Source: an uncultured Lachnospiraceae bacterium
GTDB taxonomy: Bacteria > Bacillota > Clostridia > Lachnospirales > Lachnospiraceae
NCBI GenBank assembly: GCA_910589635.1
Contig: CAJUTD010000015.1
Span: forward strand, 10,698-29,834
Direction: 5' to 3'
Length of the DNA stretch: 19,137 nt
In this document: one piece after another, positions 7,432 through 15,462 of the stretch
How positions within the stretch are numbered: position 1 is the stretch's first letter
How the letters are laid out: each line of letters begins with the position of its first letter
Notes under the pieces: model-generated
What the model was told of the DNA's origin: nothing
The model's input: the letters and a program-made list of their open reading frames with translations, nothing else
The model's database searches: none
Made by a program: the position numbers and the translations under genes

Positions 7432-9177
7432 ATGAGCAACATTTACAGAGACATTACATTGGAGAAGGTAAGCGAGGGAGACATTGGCAAGACGGTGCGC
7501 GTGGCAGGCTGGGTAGAAAATATCCGTGACCACGGCGGAGTTTCCTTTGTGGATTTGCGCGATATGTATGCAGTGATGCAGGTGGTAATCCGGGACGGAA
7601 AGCTGTTGGAAGGCATTCGTAAGGAGCAGGCAATATCCGTACAGGGTTTGATTGAAAAAAGGGATGAGGAGACTTACAACCCTAAGATTCCTACGGGAAC
7701 GATTGAACTGGACGCCAAAGAAATTGATATTTTGGGAGAAGTCTATAGCACGCTTCCCTTTGAAGTGATGACAAGCAAAGAGGTCAGAGAGGATGTGCGC
7801 CTGAAATACCGTTATCTGGATTTGCGCAACCAGAAGGTGAAAGAAAACATCCTGTTCCGTTCAAAAGTGATTGCTTTCCTGCGCCAGAAAATGACGGAAC
7901 TTGGATTTGTGGAAATTCAGACGCCGATTTTATGCGCCTCCTCGCCGGAAGGAGCCAGGGATTATATCGTGCCCTCCCGCAAATACAAAGGAAAATTCTA
8001 CGCGCTGCCTCAGGCGCCGCAGCAGTATAAGCAGCTTTTGATGGTGTCCGGGTTTGATAAATATTTTCAGATTGCGCCCTGCTTTCGGGATGAGGACGCA
8101 AGGGCAGACCGTTCCCCTGGAGAATTTTACCAGCTTGATTTCGAGATGAGTTTTGCCACTCAGGAAGATGTATTCCAGGTTGGTGAGGAAGTATTAGCGG
8201 CAGCATTTGAGAAATTTGCACCGGAGGGAAGCGTTGTGACAAAGACGCCGTTCCCGGTCATCAGTTACAAACAGGCGATGTTAGAGTTCGGAACGGATAA
8301 GCCGGATTTGAGAAATCCGCTGCGTATTGTGGATGTCACAGAATTCTTTCAGAAATGCAGTTTCAAGCCGTTTCTTGGAAAAGTTGTGCGAGCCATCCGT
8401 GTGCATGCGGAAATGTCTAAAGGGTTTCACGAGAAGCTGCTGAAATTTGCCACCGGTATCGGCATGGGCGGTCTTGGTTACCTGGAAGTGATGGAGGATG
8501 GCAGCTACAAAGGGCCGATTGATAAATTTATTCCAGCGGAGCTGAAAGAGGAGTTTCGTCAGCTCACCGGGCTTAAAATAGGAGACACTATTTTCTTTAT
8601 GGCGGATAAAGAAGCGCGCGCCGCCTACTATGCAGGTATGATTCGTACCGAGCTGGGAGAAAAATTAGATTTGCTGGAGAAAAATGCTTACCGTTTCTGT
8701 TATATCAATGATTTCCCGATGTTCGAGCGGGATACGCAGACGAAGCAGATAGGTTTTACACATAACCCATTTTCCATGCCCCAGGGTGGCCTTGCGGCTT
8801 TAAATGATATGGATCCGCTGGAAGTGCTTGCTTATCAATATGACATTGTCTGCAATGGCGTGGAGCTTTCGTCGGGAGCAGTCCGCAACCATGACTTGCA
8901 GATTATGGAGAAAGCGTTTGCAATTGCAGGTTATGATAAAGAGGTATTGAAAAATAAATTCGGGGCGTTATACAATGCATTCCAGTTTGGAGCGCCGCCT
9001 CATGCTGGTATGGCGCCGGGAATTGACCGTATGCTGATGCTGCTCAGGGGCGAAGACAATATCCGCGAGGTCATCGCTTTCCCTATGAACGGAAATGCAC
9101 AGGACTTGATGTGCGCGGCGCCGAACGAGGTGACAGAGCAGCAGCTTCGGGAAGTGCACATTAAGGTGCGGGACTAG
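7432..9177 (+). CDS. aspS: Aspartyl-tRNA synthetase, probably non-discriminating (Asp/Asn)
   Basis: 581 residues, bacterial-type class II synthetase: N-terminal OB-fold anticodon domain (about 1-105), motif 2 region FRDEDARADR, a bacterial GAD insertion (about 285-415), and motif 3 in GIDRMLMLLRGEDNIREVIAFP. It charges tRNA-Asp. Co-transcription with gatCAB implies that it also misacylates tRNA-Asn for amidation. H34 in the anticodon domain (IRDHGGV) is the position where, as I recall, histidine marks non-discriminating enzymes and leucine discriminating ones. Motif 2 continues RSPGEFYQLD rather than the commoner RQPEFTQID, a one-residue-longer variant I associate with alphaproteobacterial-type AspRS. 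ATG at 7432 has AAGGAG (7418-7423) 8 nt upstream; an in-frame upstream extension to 7174 runs through the T-box and is rejected. Confidence 0.96.
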   Translation: MSNIYRDITLEKVSEGDIGKTVRVAGWVENIRDHGGVSFVDLRDMYAVMQVVIRDGKLLEGIRKEQAISVQGLIEKRDEETYNPKIPTGTIELDAKEIDILGEVYSTLPFEVMTSKEVREDVRLKYRYLDLRNQKVKENILFRSKVIAFLRQKMTELGFVEIQTPILCASSPEGARDYIVPSRKYKGKFYALPQAPQQYKQLLMVSGFDKYFQIAPCFRDEDARADRSPGEFYQLDFEMSFATQEDVFQVGEEVLAAAFEKFAPEGSVVTKTPFPVISYKQAMLEFGTDKPDLRNPLRIVDVTEFFQKCSFKPFLGKVVRAIRVHAEMSKGFHEKLLKFATGIGMGGLGYLEVMEDGSYKGPIDKFIPAELKEEFRQLTGLKIGDTIFFMADKEARAAYYAGMIRTELGEKLDLLEKNAYRFCYINDFPMFERDTQTKQIGFTHNPFSMPQGGLAALNDMDPLEVLAYQYDIVCNGVELSSGAVRNHDLQIMEKAFAIAGYDKEVLKNKFGALYNAFQFGAPPHAGMAPGIDRMLMLLRGEDNIREVIAFPMNGNAQDLMCAAPNEVTEQQLREVHIKVRD

Positions 9178-9213
9178 TATAACAAATCCAAAAGAGATTA
9201 GGAGGATGCAGAT

Positions 9214-9546
9214 TTGGAACAAGTTGAGAAGAAGGTGGACGTAAAAGCCGGCAAAAATGATATTTCCGATGAGACAATGGAGTATGTGGGCATTCTTGCC
9301 AAGCTGGAACTGTCAAAGGAAGAGAAAGCGGCGGCCAAAAAGGATATGGAAAAGATGTTGGATTATATTGATACATTAAATGAACTGGATACATCGGGAA
9401 TTGAACCCATGTCCCATGTTTTTGCGATGGACAATGTGTTCCGTGAGGATATCGTGGAAGATGTGGACGGCGGGGAAGATACGCTTGCCAATGCACCCGA
9501 GCGCAGAGAACGGGCATTTGTGGTACCAAAGACCGTAGATCAGTAA
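9214..9546 (+). CDS. gatC: Asp-tRNA(Asn)/Glu-tRNA(Gln) amidotransferase subunit C
   Basis: 110 residues. GatC is the small subunit that wraps around GatA and stabilises the GatCAB complex. The recognisable core is DISDETMEYVGILAKLELS (about 16-34), followed by a helix and the conserved C-terminal region with GIEPMSHVFAMDNVFRED; the tail NAPERRERAFVVPKTVD is typical. TTG at 9214 is chosen as the start because AGGAGG (9200-9205) lies 8 nt upstream, and the first in-frame ATG (9275) would remove the conserved helix. About 14 extra N-terminal residues, rich in lysine and glutamate, precede the usual family start. It lies 36 nt after aspS and 11 nt before gatA. Confidence 0.93.
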   Translation: MEQVEKKVDVKAGKNDISDETMEYVGILAKLELSKEEKAAAKKDMEKMLDYIDTLNELDTSGIEPMSHVFAMDNVFREDIVEDVDGGEDTLANAPERRERAFVVPKTVDQ

Positions 9547-9557
9547 GGAGGTAAGGC

Positions 9558-11021
9558 ATGAATCTATTATCATTAACAGCCGTAGAGTTAGGGAAAAAAA
9601 TCAAAGCCGGGGAGGTTGCAACAGAAGAGGCGGTGCGCGCTTCGCTGGCCGCGATTGAGGCCAAAGAGCCGCAGGTAAACGGCTTTGTGACCGTGGATGG
9701 GGAATATGCATTGAAACGTGCCGCCGAAGTTCAAAAGCAAATAGACGATGGGACATTGACGGGACCGCTTGCCGGAGTTCCGGTGGCAGTGAAAGATAAT
9801 CTTTGCACCAAAGGGTTACTGACGACGTGCAGTTCTAAAATTTTACACAATTTTATTCCAACCTATACCGCGGAGGCGGTGCGCAATCTGGAAAAGGCGG
9901 GAGCTGTGGTGGTCGGTAAAACGAATATGGATGAATTTGCGATGGGCAGCACGACGGAGACGTCCGCCTATGGAGTGACAAGAAATCCCTGGAATACTGC
10001 GCATGTTCCGGGGGGATCTTCCGGCGGAAGCTGCGCGGCAGTGGCGGCAGAGGAAGTAAGCTATGCACTTGGATCAGACACCGGCGGCTCTATCCGTCAG
10101 CCGAGTTCATTTTGCGGCGTGACGGGTATCAAGCCGACATACGGGACGGTCTCACGATATGGGTTGATTGCTTACGGTTCTTCTTTGGACCAGATTGGGC
10201 CGGTAGCAAAGGATGTGACCGATTGTGCAGCAATATTGGAAATTATCAGTTCTCATGATAAGAAAGATTCCACATCCATCAAACGTGAAGATACGGATTT
10301 CACGGCTGCGCTTGTCGATGACGTCAAGGGCATGAAAATCGGCATTCCCAAAGATTATCTGGGTAGCGGGTTGGATGATGAGGTAAAGCAAGCCGTGTTC
10401 AAAGCCGCCAAAGTTCTCGAAGAAAAAGGGGCTATGGTGGAAGAATTTGATTTGAGCCTGGCAGAGTATGCAATCCCGGCGTATTATGTGATTGCCGCCG
10501 CCGAGGCAAGCTCTAACCTAGAGCGGTTTGACGGCGTGAAATACGGCTACCGCGCTAAGGATTATGAGGGGCTTCATGATATGTATAAGAAATCACGATC
10601 CCAGGGCTTTGGTGCGGAAGTGAAACGGCGGATTATGTTAGGTTCCTTTGTTCTCAGTTCCGGTTATTACGACGCATATTATTTGAAAGCGCTGCGAACC
10701 AAAGCGTTGATCAAACAAGCTTTTGATAAAGCCTTTGCCAAGTATGATGTCATTTTAGGGCCGGTTGCGCCCACGACAGCTCCCAAACTGGGCGAATCTT
10801 TGTGTGATCCTTTAAAAATGTACCTTGGAGATATCTATACCGTTTCCGTGAACTTGGCGGGACTTCCAGGCATCAGCTTTCCTTGCGGGCTGGATAGTCG
10901 GGGCCTTCCGGTTGGATTACAGCTTATCGGAGATTGTTTTCAAGAGAAGAAAATTATCCGAGCGGCGTTTTCCTATGAGCAGACCAGGCCTTACCATCAC
11001 AGCCCATTGGCGGAAGTATAG
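9558..11021 (+). CDS. gatA: Asp-tRNA(Asn)/Glu-tRNA(Gln) amidotransferase subunit A (amidase)
   Basis: 487 residues, the usual GatA length. It is the amidase-signature subunit that hydrolyses glutamine and passes ammonia to GatB. The Ser-cisSer-Lys triad is visible as K79 (VAVKDN), S154 (PGGSSGGS) and S178 (DTGGSIRQPS), at the numbering I recall for S. aureus GatA. The surrounding glycine-rich signature and the GIKPTYGTVSRYGLIAYGSS segment are intact. The start ATG has GGAGG (9547-9551) 6 nt upstream, directly after the gatC stop, so the two genes are probably translationally coupled. Nothing suggests inactivation. Confidence 0.97.
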   Translation: MNLLSLTAVELGKKIKAGEVATEEAVRASLAAIEAKEPQVNGFVTVDGEYALKRAAEVQKQIDDGTLTGPLAGVPVAVKDNLCTKGLLTTCSSKILHNFIPTYTAEAVRNLEKAGAVVVGKTNMDEFAMGSTTETSAYGVTRNPWNTAHVPGGSSGGSCAAVAAEEVSYALGSDTGGSIRQPSSFCGVTGIKPTYGTVSRYGLIAYGSSLDQIGPVAKDVTDCAAILEIISSHDKKDSTSIKREDTDFTAALVDDVKGMKIGIPKDYLGSGLDDEVKQAVFKAAKVLEEKGAMVEEFDLSLAEYAIPAYYVIAAAEASSNLERFDGVKYGYRAKDYEGLHDMYKKSRSQGFGAEVKRRIMLGSFVLSSGYYDAYYLKALRTKALIKQAFDKAFAKYDVILGPVAPTTAPKLGESLCDPLKMYLGDIYTVSVNLAGLPGISFPCGLDSRGLPVGLQLIGDCFQEKKIIRAAFSYEQTRPYHHSPLAEV

Positions 11022-11035
11022 AGAGGAGAGAGATT

Positions 11036-12466
11036 ATGAGTAAAGAATATGAAACCGTTATCGGGCTGGAAGTCCATGTAGAGCTGGCAACGAAAACAAA
11101 AATCTTCTGCTCCTGCTCAACCGCTTTCGGCAGTGCGCCTAACACCCATACTTGTCCGGTATGTACCGGTATGCCCGGTTCACTGCCGGTTCTCAATAAA
11201 AAAGTAGTCGAATATGCCATGGCAGTGGGGGTGGCGACAAATTGCCAGATTAATCAGTACAGCAAGTTTGACCGTAAAAATTATTTTTATCCTGATAATC
11301 CACAGAATTATCAGATTTCCCAACTCTATCTGCCCATCTGTCATGATGGCGGCATTGAGATTGAGACGGAAATGGGCAGCAAAACAATCGGCATCCATGA
11401 AATCCATATGGAAGAAGACGCCGGCAAATTGGTGCATGATGATTGGGAAGAAGTTTCGCTGGTAGATTATAACCGCTCCGGCGTGCCCTTAATCGAGATT
11501 GTTTCCGAGCCGGATATGCGTTCTGCTGAGGAAGTGATTGCTTATCTCGATAAGTTGCGGATGATTATCCAGTATCTGGGGGCTTCTGATTGTAAAATGC
11601 AGGAGGGTTCCATGCGTGCGGATGTGAACTTGTCCGTACGTGAGAAAGGGGCCGCCGAATTTGGCACCCGTACGGAAATGAAAAATATTGGTTCGTTCAA
11701 GGCGATTGCCAGGGCGATTGAGGCGGAGACTGCCCGTCAGATTGATCTACTTGCGTCGGGAGAAAAGGTTGTGCAGGAGACCAGGCGGTGGAACGATGAA
11801 GAGGGCTATTCTTACGCCATGCGTTCCAAAGAAGACGCTCAGGATTACCGTTATTTCCCAGAGCCGGATTTGGTTCCCATTATTATCAGTGATGAATGGC
11901 TGCAAGAAATCCGTGACAAGCAGCCGGAACTGCGTGATGAGAAAATGAAACGCTATGTGGAAGAATTTGACTTGCCCAAGTACGATGCGAAAATTCTCAC
12001 TTCTGTGAAAAAGCTTGCCGATTTGTTTGAGGAAACCACAGCGTTATGCGGCAAGCCCAAGAAGGTATCAAACTGGCTGATGGGTGAGACCATGCGTCTT
12101 TTAAAAGAGCATGAGATGGATGCAGAAGACATTTCTTTCTCCCCCACGAACCTTGCCAAGATCATTGCGTTTACAGAAGATGGAACCATCAACGGTACGG
12201 TGGCGAAAGAAGTCTTTGAACAAGTTTTTATAAAAGATATTGATGTGGCAAAGTATATCGAGGAACATGGACTGAAAACGGTTCATGACGAAGGTGCGTT
12301 GCGTGAGACGGTCGCTAAAGTCATAGCGGAGAATCCTAAGTCGGTGGAAGATTACCGAAACGGCAAAGAGAAGGCCATCGGATTCCTGGTAGGGCAGACC
12401 ATGAAAGCCATGAAAGGTAAAGCCAATCCTGGCATGGTGAACAAGATTTTAAAGGAGATGCTGTAG
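11036..12466 (+). CDS. gatB: Asp-tRNA(Asn)/Glu-tRNA(Gln) amidotransferase subunit B
   Basis: 476 residues. GatB binds the mischarged tRNA, activates the side-chain carboxylate with ATP and completes the amide. The N-terminal VIGLEVHVEL is characteristic; the zinc site is CSC (C25, C27) plus CPVC (C40, C43). The catalytic cradle includes KNYFYPDNPQNYQISQ and HMEEDAGKL, and the helical/YqeY-like tRNA-binding tail ends in GMVNKILKEML. The gene lies 14 nt after gatA with a GGAG ribosome site. Its stop codon sits in the loop of a long hairpin that probably ends the operon. No asnS or glnS is present in the window, so whether the complex serves tRNA-Asn only or also tRNA-Gln cannot be settled here. 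Confidence 0.97.
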   Translation: MSKEYETVIGLEVHVELATKTKIFCSCSTAFGSAPNTHTCPVCTGMPGSLPVLNKKVVEYAMAVGVATNCQINQYSKFDRKNYFYPDNPQNYQISQLYLPICHDGGIEIETEMGSKTIGIHEIHMEEDAGKLVHDDWEEVSLVDYNRSGVPLIEIVSEPDMRSAEEVIAYLDKLRMIIQYLGASDCKMQEGSMRADVNLSVREKGAAEFGTRTEMKNIGSFKAIARAIEAETARQIDLLASGEKVVQETRRWNDEEGYSYAMRSKEDAQDYRYFPEPDLVPIIISDEWLQEIRDKQPELRDEKMKRYVEEFDLPKYDAKILTSVKKLADLFEETTALCGKPKKVSNWLMGETMRLLKEHEMDAEDISFSPTNLAKIIAFTEDGTINGTVAKEVFEQVFIKDIDVAKYIEEHGLKTVHDEGALRETVAKVIAENPKSVEDYRNGKEKAIGFLVGQTMKAMKGKANPGMVNKILKEML

Positions 12467-12484
12467 AAGCGTCTCCTTTAAAAT
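12446..12484 (+). terminator. Hairpin at the end of gatB, probable operon terminator
   Basis: The arms 12446-12458 and 12472-12484 are perfectly complementary (13 bp). Four more pairs inside (one T.G) give a stem of about 17 bp closed by the loop GTAGA at 12463-12467. The gatB stop codon TAG (12464-12466) is in the loop, so a terminating ribosome would sit on the hairpin. There is no long U tract beyond the arm's own TTTAAAAT, so termination strength is uncertain. Confidence 0.55.
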
Positions 12485-12666
12485 ATAATAAAAATAACCG
12501 GCATTAACTGGGCAATCAGAATTCCTCCGCCAAAGGAAACTTGCATTATCAAAGTAGGTATTGTAATATGGAAATATTAGGATGCGAAGGCATAACAAAA
12601 CAGTTGTATCATGCAGTATGGGGGAATTGTACGATATGATTGAGTAAAAATAAAATGGGGGTACGG
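12485..12666. other. Intergenic stretch at the start of the accessory region
   Basis: No firm gene is seen here. TTGCAT (12541-12546), 17 bp and TAATAT (12564-12569) could be a weak promoter for the next gene. A 23-codon ORF (12568-12639) ends exactly where the possible TTG start of the next gene begins (12640), but has no recognisable homology. Confidence 0.3.
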
Positions 12667-14082
12667 ATGAAGAAAAAAGCAGCGATCATAAATGATGAAC
12701 TTGGCACGATTGCTTTGGGGTTCTCAATTTCAGGATATGAAATAAGTGCAATATATATAGAGCATGCAAATCAAAACGCAGTCAGCGTATGTGAGAAAAA
12801 TTGGGGAAATCGGGTTTACCCTGTCGATTGGGATAACTTTTCGTTATCTGATTTTGTAGATGTAGACTTTATTGCAGGTAAAATCCGCTTTCCGGTTTTT
12901 GCCATGGCTGCAAATAGGAAAACCGGAAAAGCCGAAGATGACATCCAAAAAATAGTAGGGTTATTGAGCATAAAGCGGCCACGTGTTTTTCTATTTCAAT
13001 TTAATAGAATTTCACCACAAAATCAACTATTCCGATATTTTTTGCAGCAAATTCGTGATATAGGTTATCAATTACGGTACGATATAATTGATGTTCGTCT
13101 CTTTACAGGTTTTCCGGTAAACGAAAAAGAATGTTTTATCTATGGAACATTAGAAGCAGGCAATAATGACTTGAAGTTTTTACCAGTGTCGTATATGGTA
13201 AATTATTCATTTGACGATTTTTATGAGGCAAAGTTTGTGGAGCGAGAATATTGTTGCTCTGTGAATCCTAAATATTTACAAAATATAGAGAAGGAACACG
13301 AGGACGCTATATTGTGTTGGAGGAATGATCATTACAAAGAGGAGCAATATATTATCTTAAATCCAAGGATGGTACCATTAGTTGCCCGGGGGGATAAAAT
13401 CAGAAAGATAACGCATAGAGAAGTTGCCAGGCTAAAAGGTATTCCTGATGAATATGATATTGATGTCAGAAATAAAACATGGTTATACCAGAAATTGATG
13501 TACTGCGCCAATGTGCAGCTTATCCGGCAACTGGTATCTGATTCTGACCTTGCTGTTGGGGAACGTTCATTTAAACAGAGGGCGGTTTCAAAGGGATTGC
13601 AATTTGAAAAAATAATCAAAACATATTTCACAAAGAAAGACGTTGCTCCAATCAAAGCGGATGAAAATACCGATAGGCTTGCCGATTTTCAATTTGAGAC
13701 AGACGCCGGCATTTTTAAGGTGATATTGAAATTTTATTCTGGAGATGTCGGAACGGAGACGAAATTATTAGCGGTAGGTGAGCGGATTTCAAGCATTACG
13801 CTTGCAGATAATGAAAATTATATAATCATTGTAGGAAATATAATCAGTACGAAATTAAAAGAAAGAATGAAACGGGATTTTAAAATCCATATATGGGATG
13901 TAAAAAATTTATTATGGCTTTTTGAAGAGTTTCCGGATATTAAAAGTGAGTTTGTTTCGTTGCTTAGTTACACGCTTTCAGGCGTCGAGCCACAAGAGCC
14001 AGAGTTGAATATATTTGAGAAAGGAATTTTTTTAATACAAAATATATTATTTTTGAATTTAAAAATTACAGTGATGAGATAA
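12667..14082 (+). CDS. Degenerate C5-cytosine methyltransferase-like protein fused to a restriction-endonuclease-like domain
   Basis: 471 residues in the open frame. Residues 1-290 follow the C5 DNA-methyltransferase order: a motif I-like strand-loop (IINDELGTIALGFSISGYEI), SIKRPRVFLFQFNRI where motif VI should be, DIIDVRLFTGFPVNEKECFIYG as motif VIII, and RKITHREVARLKGIPDEYDI plus YQKLMYCANVQLIRQL as motifs IX-X. The catalytic PCQ of motif IV is absent (AGKIRFPVF, about 70-78), as are ENV and a normal GxG SAM loop, so methylation is not expected. Residues about 306-425 resemble an Mrr-like nuclease fold (KGLQFEKII, then D340 and VILK, where an ExK would be expected). The last 15 residues look frameshifted; the homology resumes in the -1 frame. 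ATG 12667 is preferred (GGGGG at 12657-12661); ATG 12655 and TTG 12640 are alternatives. AT-rich compared with gatB, suggesting transfer. The role is unknown; DNA recognition or defence is an inference. Confidence 0.6.
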   Translation: MKKKAAIINDELGTIALGFSISGYEISAIYIEHANQNAVSVCEKNWGNRVYPVDWDNFSLSDFVDVDFIAGKIRFPVFAMAANRKTGKAEDDIQKIVGLLSIKRPRVFLFQFNRISPQNQLFRYFLQQIRDIGYQLRYDIIDVRLFTGFPVNEKECFIYGTLEAGNNDLKFLPVSYMVNYSFDDFYEAKFVEREYCCSVNPKYLQNIEKEHEDAILCWRNDHYKEEQYIILNPRMVPLVARGDKIRKITHREVARLKGIPDEYDIDVRNKTWLYQKLMYCANVQLIRQLVSDSDLAVGERSFKQRAVSKGLQFEKIIKTYFTKKDVAPIKADENTDRLADFQFETDAGIFKVILKFYSGDVGTETKLLAVGERISSITLADNENYIIIVGNIISTKLKERMKRDFKIHIWDVKNLLWLFEEFPDIKSEFVSLLSYTLSGVEPQEPELNIFEKGIFLIQNILFLNLKITVMR

Positions 14083-14342
14083 CACAGAAAGAAATATATA
14101 CGACAGAGAAATATCTGTATGAAAAAGCGCTAAGAAGAGTAGCAGTAATCATATCGAGAAAAGGAGCTAATGTGAACGCGCATAGAGCGTTAAGGGGAAG
14201 TTTGAGAGAAAGTGGGAAACTCATTATTTGCCTGTCGGATGAACATATCAATAAGTTGATAGAGATAAAAAGTAACGCAGGTTCTCCGGGGGATATGTTA
14301 GAGGATATGTTGGATGAGATGTTAATGGAGCTTGAAAAGTGA
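14034..14342 (+). pseudogene. Out-of-frame C-terminal nuclease-like segment of the preceding gene
   Basis: After the T7 run at 14027-14033 the -1 frame is open for 102 codons to TGA at 14340-14342 and reads as protein: NTKYIIFEFKNYSDEIT, then an amphipathic helical segment, LRESGKLIICLSDEHI, and ending MLMELEK. FEFK fits the ExK half-site of PD-(D/E)xK nucleases, and the segment resembles C-terminal domains of restriction-endonuclease-like proteins. It has no plausible start or ribosome site of its own. Joining the frames by -1 at T_TTT_TTA would give a 558-residue protein. The upstream half of this nuclease fold, with its metal-binding Asp, is not visible between the two domains, so an internal deletion is likely as well. 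Alternatives are a single-T assembly error or programmed frameshifting. Confidence 0.6.
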
Positions 14343-14396
14343 AGCAGTTATGTGACCTCTTAAGTTATCAAATAATTTCAAGAAAGGACAAAAGCG

Positions 14397-15272
14397 ATGA
14401 ATTACTTACCAGAAACAGAACAAAAAACAATTGAAGAAATCAAACGTCTTTCAGCAAGACGGGCAGTCAGCATGAAGATTAATCCTCAGAAGAGGCCGGG
14501 GATAACCGACAGCAAATTCGGCGGCGTGCCTTACTGGGACATGAACATGGATTATCCGAAAACAGAGGACGGGAGTTTATTGATGCTGTTGGCGCAAATT
14601 AATTTAGACGAGCTGAACAGGGAAGGGAACAATCCGGGCAACAAGCTGCCGAAAGGCGGTATGTTGCAGTTTTTCATTGCCATGGACGATGTGTTTGGTA
14701 TGAATTTTGATTACACGACAGACAGTGACGGGAGATTGGTGCAGGAAGGTTATCGGGTGGTGTATCACAAGAACATTGATTATTCTGTCTCAGAGAAGGA
14801 GATAGAAGCGCTGGGTATGCCCAACAGCGCGGCAGAAGATTTGGAGGAGTCGCCGCTTTGGGGCGAGTATGGGCTAACATTGGAAGTTAAGGAAACGTAC
14901 ATAGGCATGGATGATTACCGGTTTGAAGATATTTTCCGTCAGGCGGCGAAAAATGCAGGCTGGGAAATCGAGGAAGGGATAGGTTATTATAATAGTTTTT
15001 CCGAAGAAGGCAGAGATTTCCTTTTTGAAGAACTAGAGCCCTGCGGACATTGGATGATGGGCTGGCCTTATTTTACACAATATGATCCCCGGGAACAGGA
15101 AGACGAGAAGGCGAAGTACGCGGTTCAGCTTTTCCAGATGGACTCTGATTATGGTGATGATGACGACTATATTTTGTGGGGGGATGCCGGTGTGGCGAAC
15201 TTCTTTATCAGTGAGGAGGATTTGGCAAAAGAAGATTTTGGGGACGTGCTGTATTATTGGGACTGCTGCTAA
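14397..15272 (+). CDS. YwqG/DUF1963-family protein
   Basis: 291 residues with no signal peptide or membrane segment, so cytoplasmic. Family marks: SKFGGVPYWDMNMDYP near the N-terminus (residues about 40-55), LLMLLAQINLDEL, LPKGGMLQFFIAMDD, and the C-terminal part with GHWMMGWPYFTQYDPRE, VQLFQMDSD, and ILWGDAGVANFFISEEDL before a final YYWDCC. The YwqG/DUF1963 family is widespread in Firmicutes; its biochemical role is not established, and members are often found near toxin, immunity or defence genes. AAAGGA lies 8 nt before the ATG. It is less AT-rich than its neighbours on both sides. A gene scrap begins in another frame right at its stop codon, so the 3' junction may be recombinational. Confidence 0.85.
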   Translation: MNYLPETEQKTIEEIKRLSARRAVSMKINPQKRPGITDSKFGGVPYWDMNMDYPKTEDGSLLMLLAQINLDELNREGNNPGNKLPKGGMLQFFIAMDDVFGMNFDYTTDSDGRLVQEGYRVVYHKNIDYSVSEKEIEALGMPNSAAEDLEESPLWGEYGLTLEVKETYIGMDDYRFEDIFRQAAKNAGWEIEEGIGYYNSFSEEGRDFLFEELEPCGHWMMGWPYFTQYDPREQEDEKAKYAVQLFQMDSDYGDDDDYILWGDAGVANFFISEEDLAKEDFGDVLYYWDCC

Positions 15273-15426
15273 AGAGAATCTTGAAGATGCAAAATTGCAT
15301 TCAGAAACAGAATTTGAAAAGTATCGTGTTTTACAGGACAAAATATTTATGTCTGATTATAATAAGTTTTTGAGTAATAATGGTCAAATAAATTTTATTT
15401 ATGTCTGCTTGATATTATTCGTCTAA
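15268..15426 (+). pseudogene. C-terminal remnant of a RhuM-family (or similar) gene
   Basis: Directly overlapping the YwqG stop codon, in another frame, the DNA reads AAKENLEDAKLHSETEFEKY, then RVLQDKIFMSDYNKFLS, before losing coding character and stopping at 15424-15426. The E(Y/F)EKYRVxQDxxFxSD(F/Y)DK pattern is, from memory, the C-terminal signature of RhuM-type proteins, which occur in genomic islands. Only about 37 residues remain, with no start codon or ribosome site, so this is a decayed 3' end. Family assignment is moderately uncertain. Confidence 0.45.
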
Positions 15427-15437
15427 GCGACTATACT
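15409..15437 (+). promoter_or_regulatory. Promoter of the response regulator cassette
   Basis: TTGATA at 15409-15414 (5/6), a 17-bp spacer, then TATACT at 15432-15437 (5/6). Transcription would begin near 15444, just before the small relic ORF (15463-15540) and about 100 nt before the regulator gene. The -35 overlaps the end of the RhuM-like scrap. Confidence 0.6.
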
Positions 15438-15462
15438 ATATTCAATGAATAAGAGGGCAAAT

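Noticed and set aside
12568..12639. 23-codon ORF ending where TTG 12640 begins
   Set aside because: Only a weak ribosome site and no recognisable similarity; abutment with TTG 12640 is probably chance.
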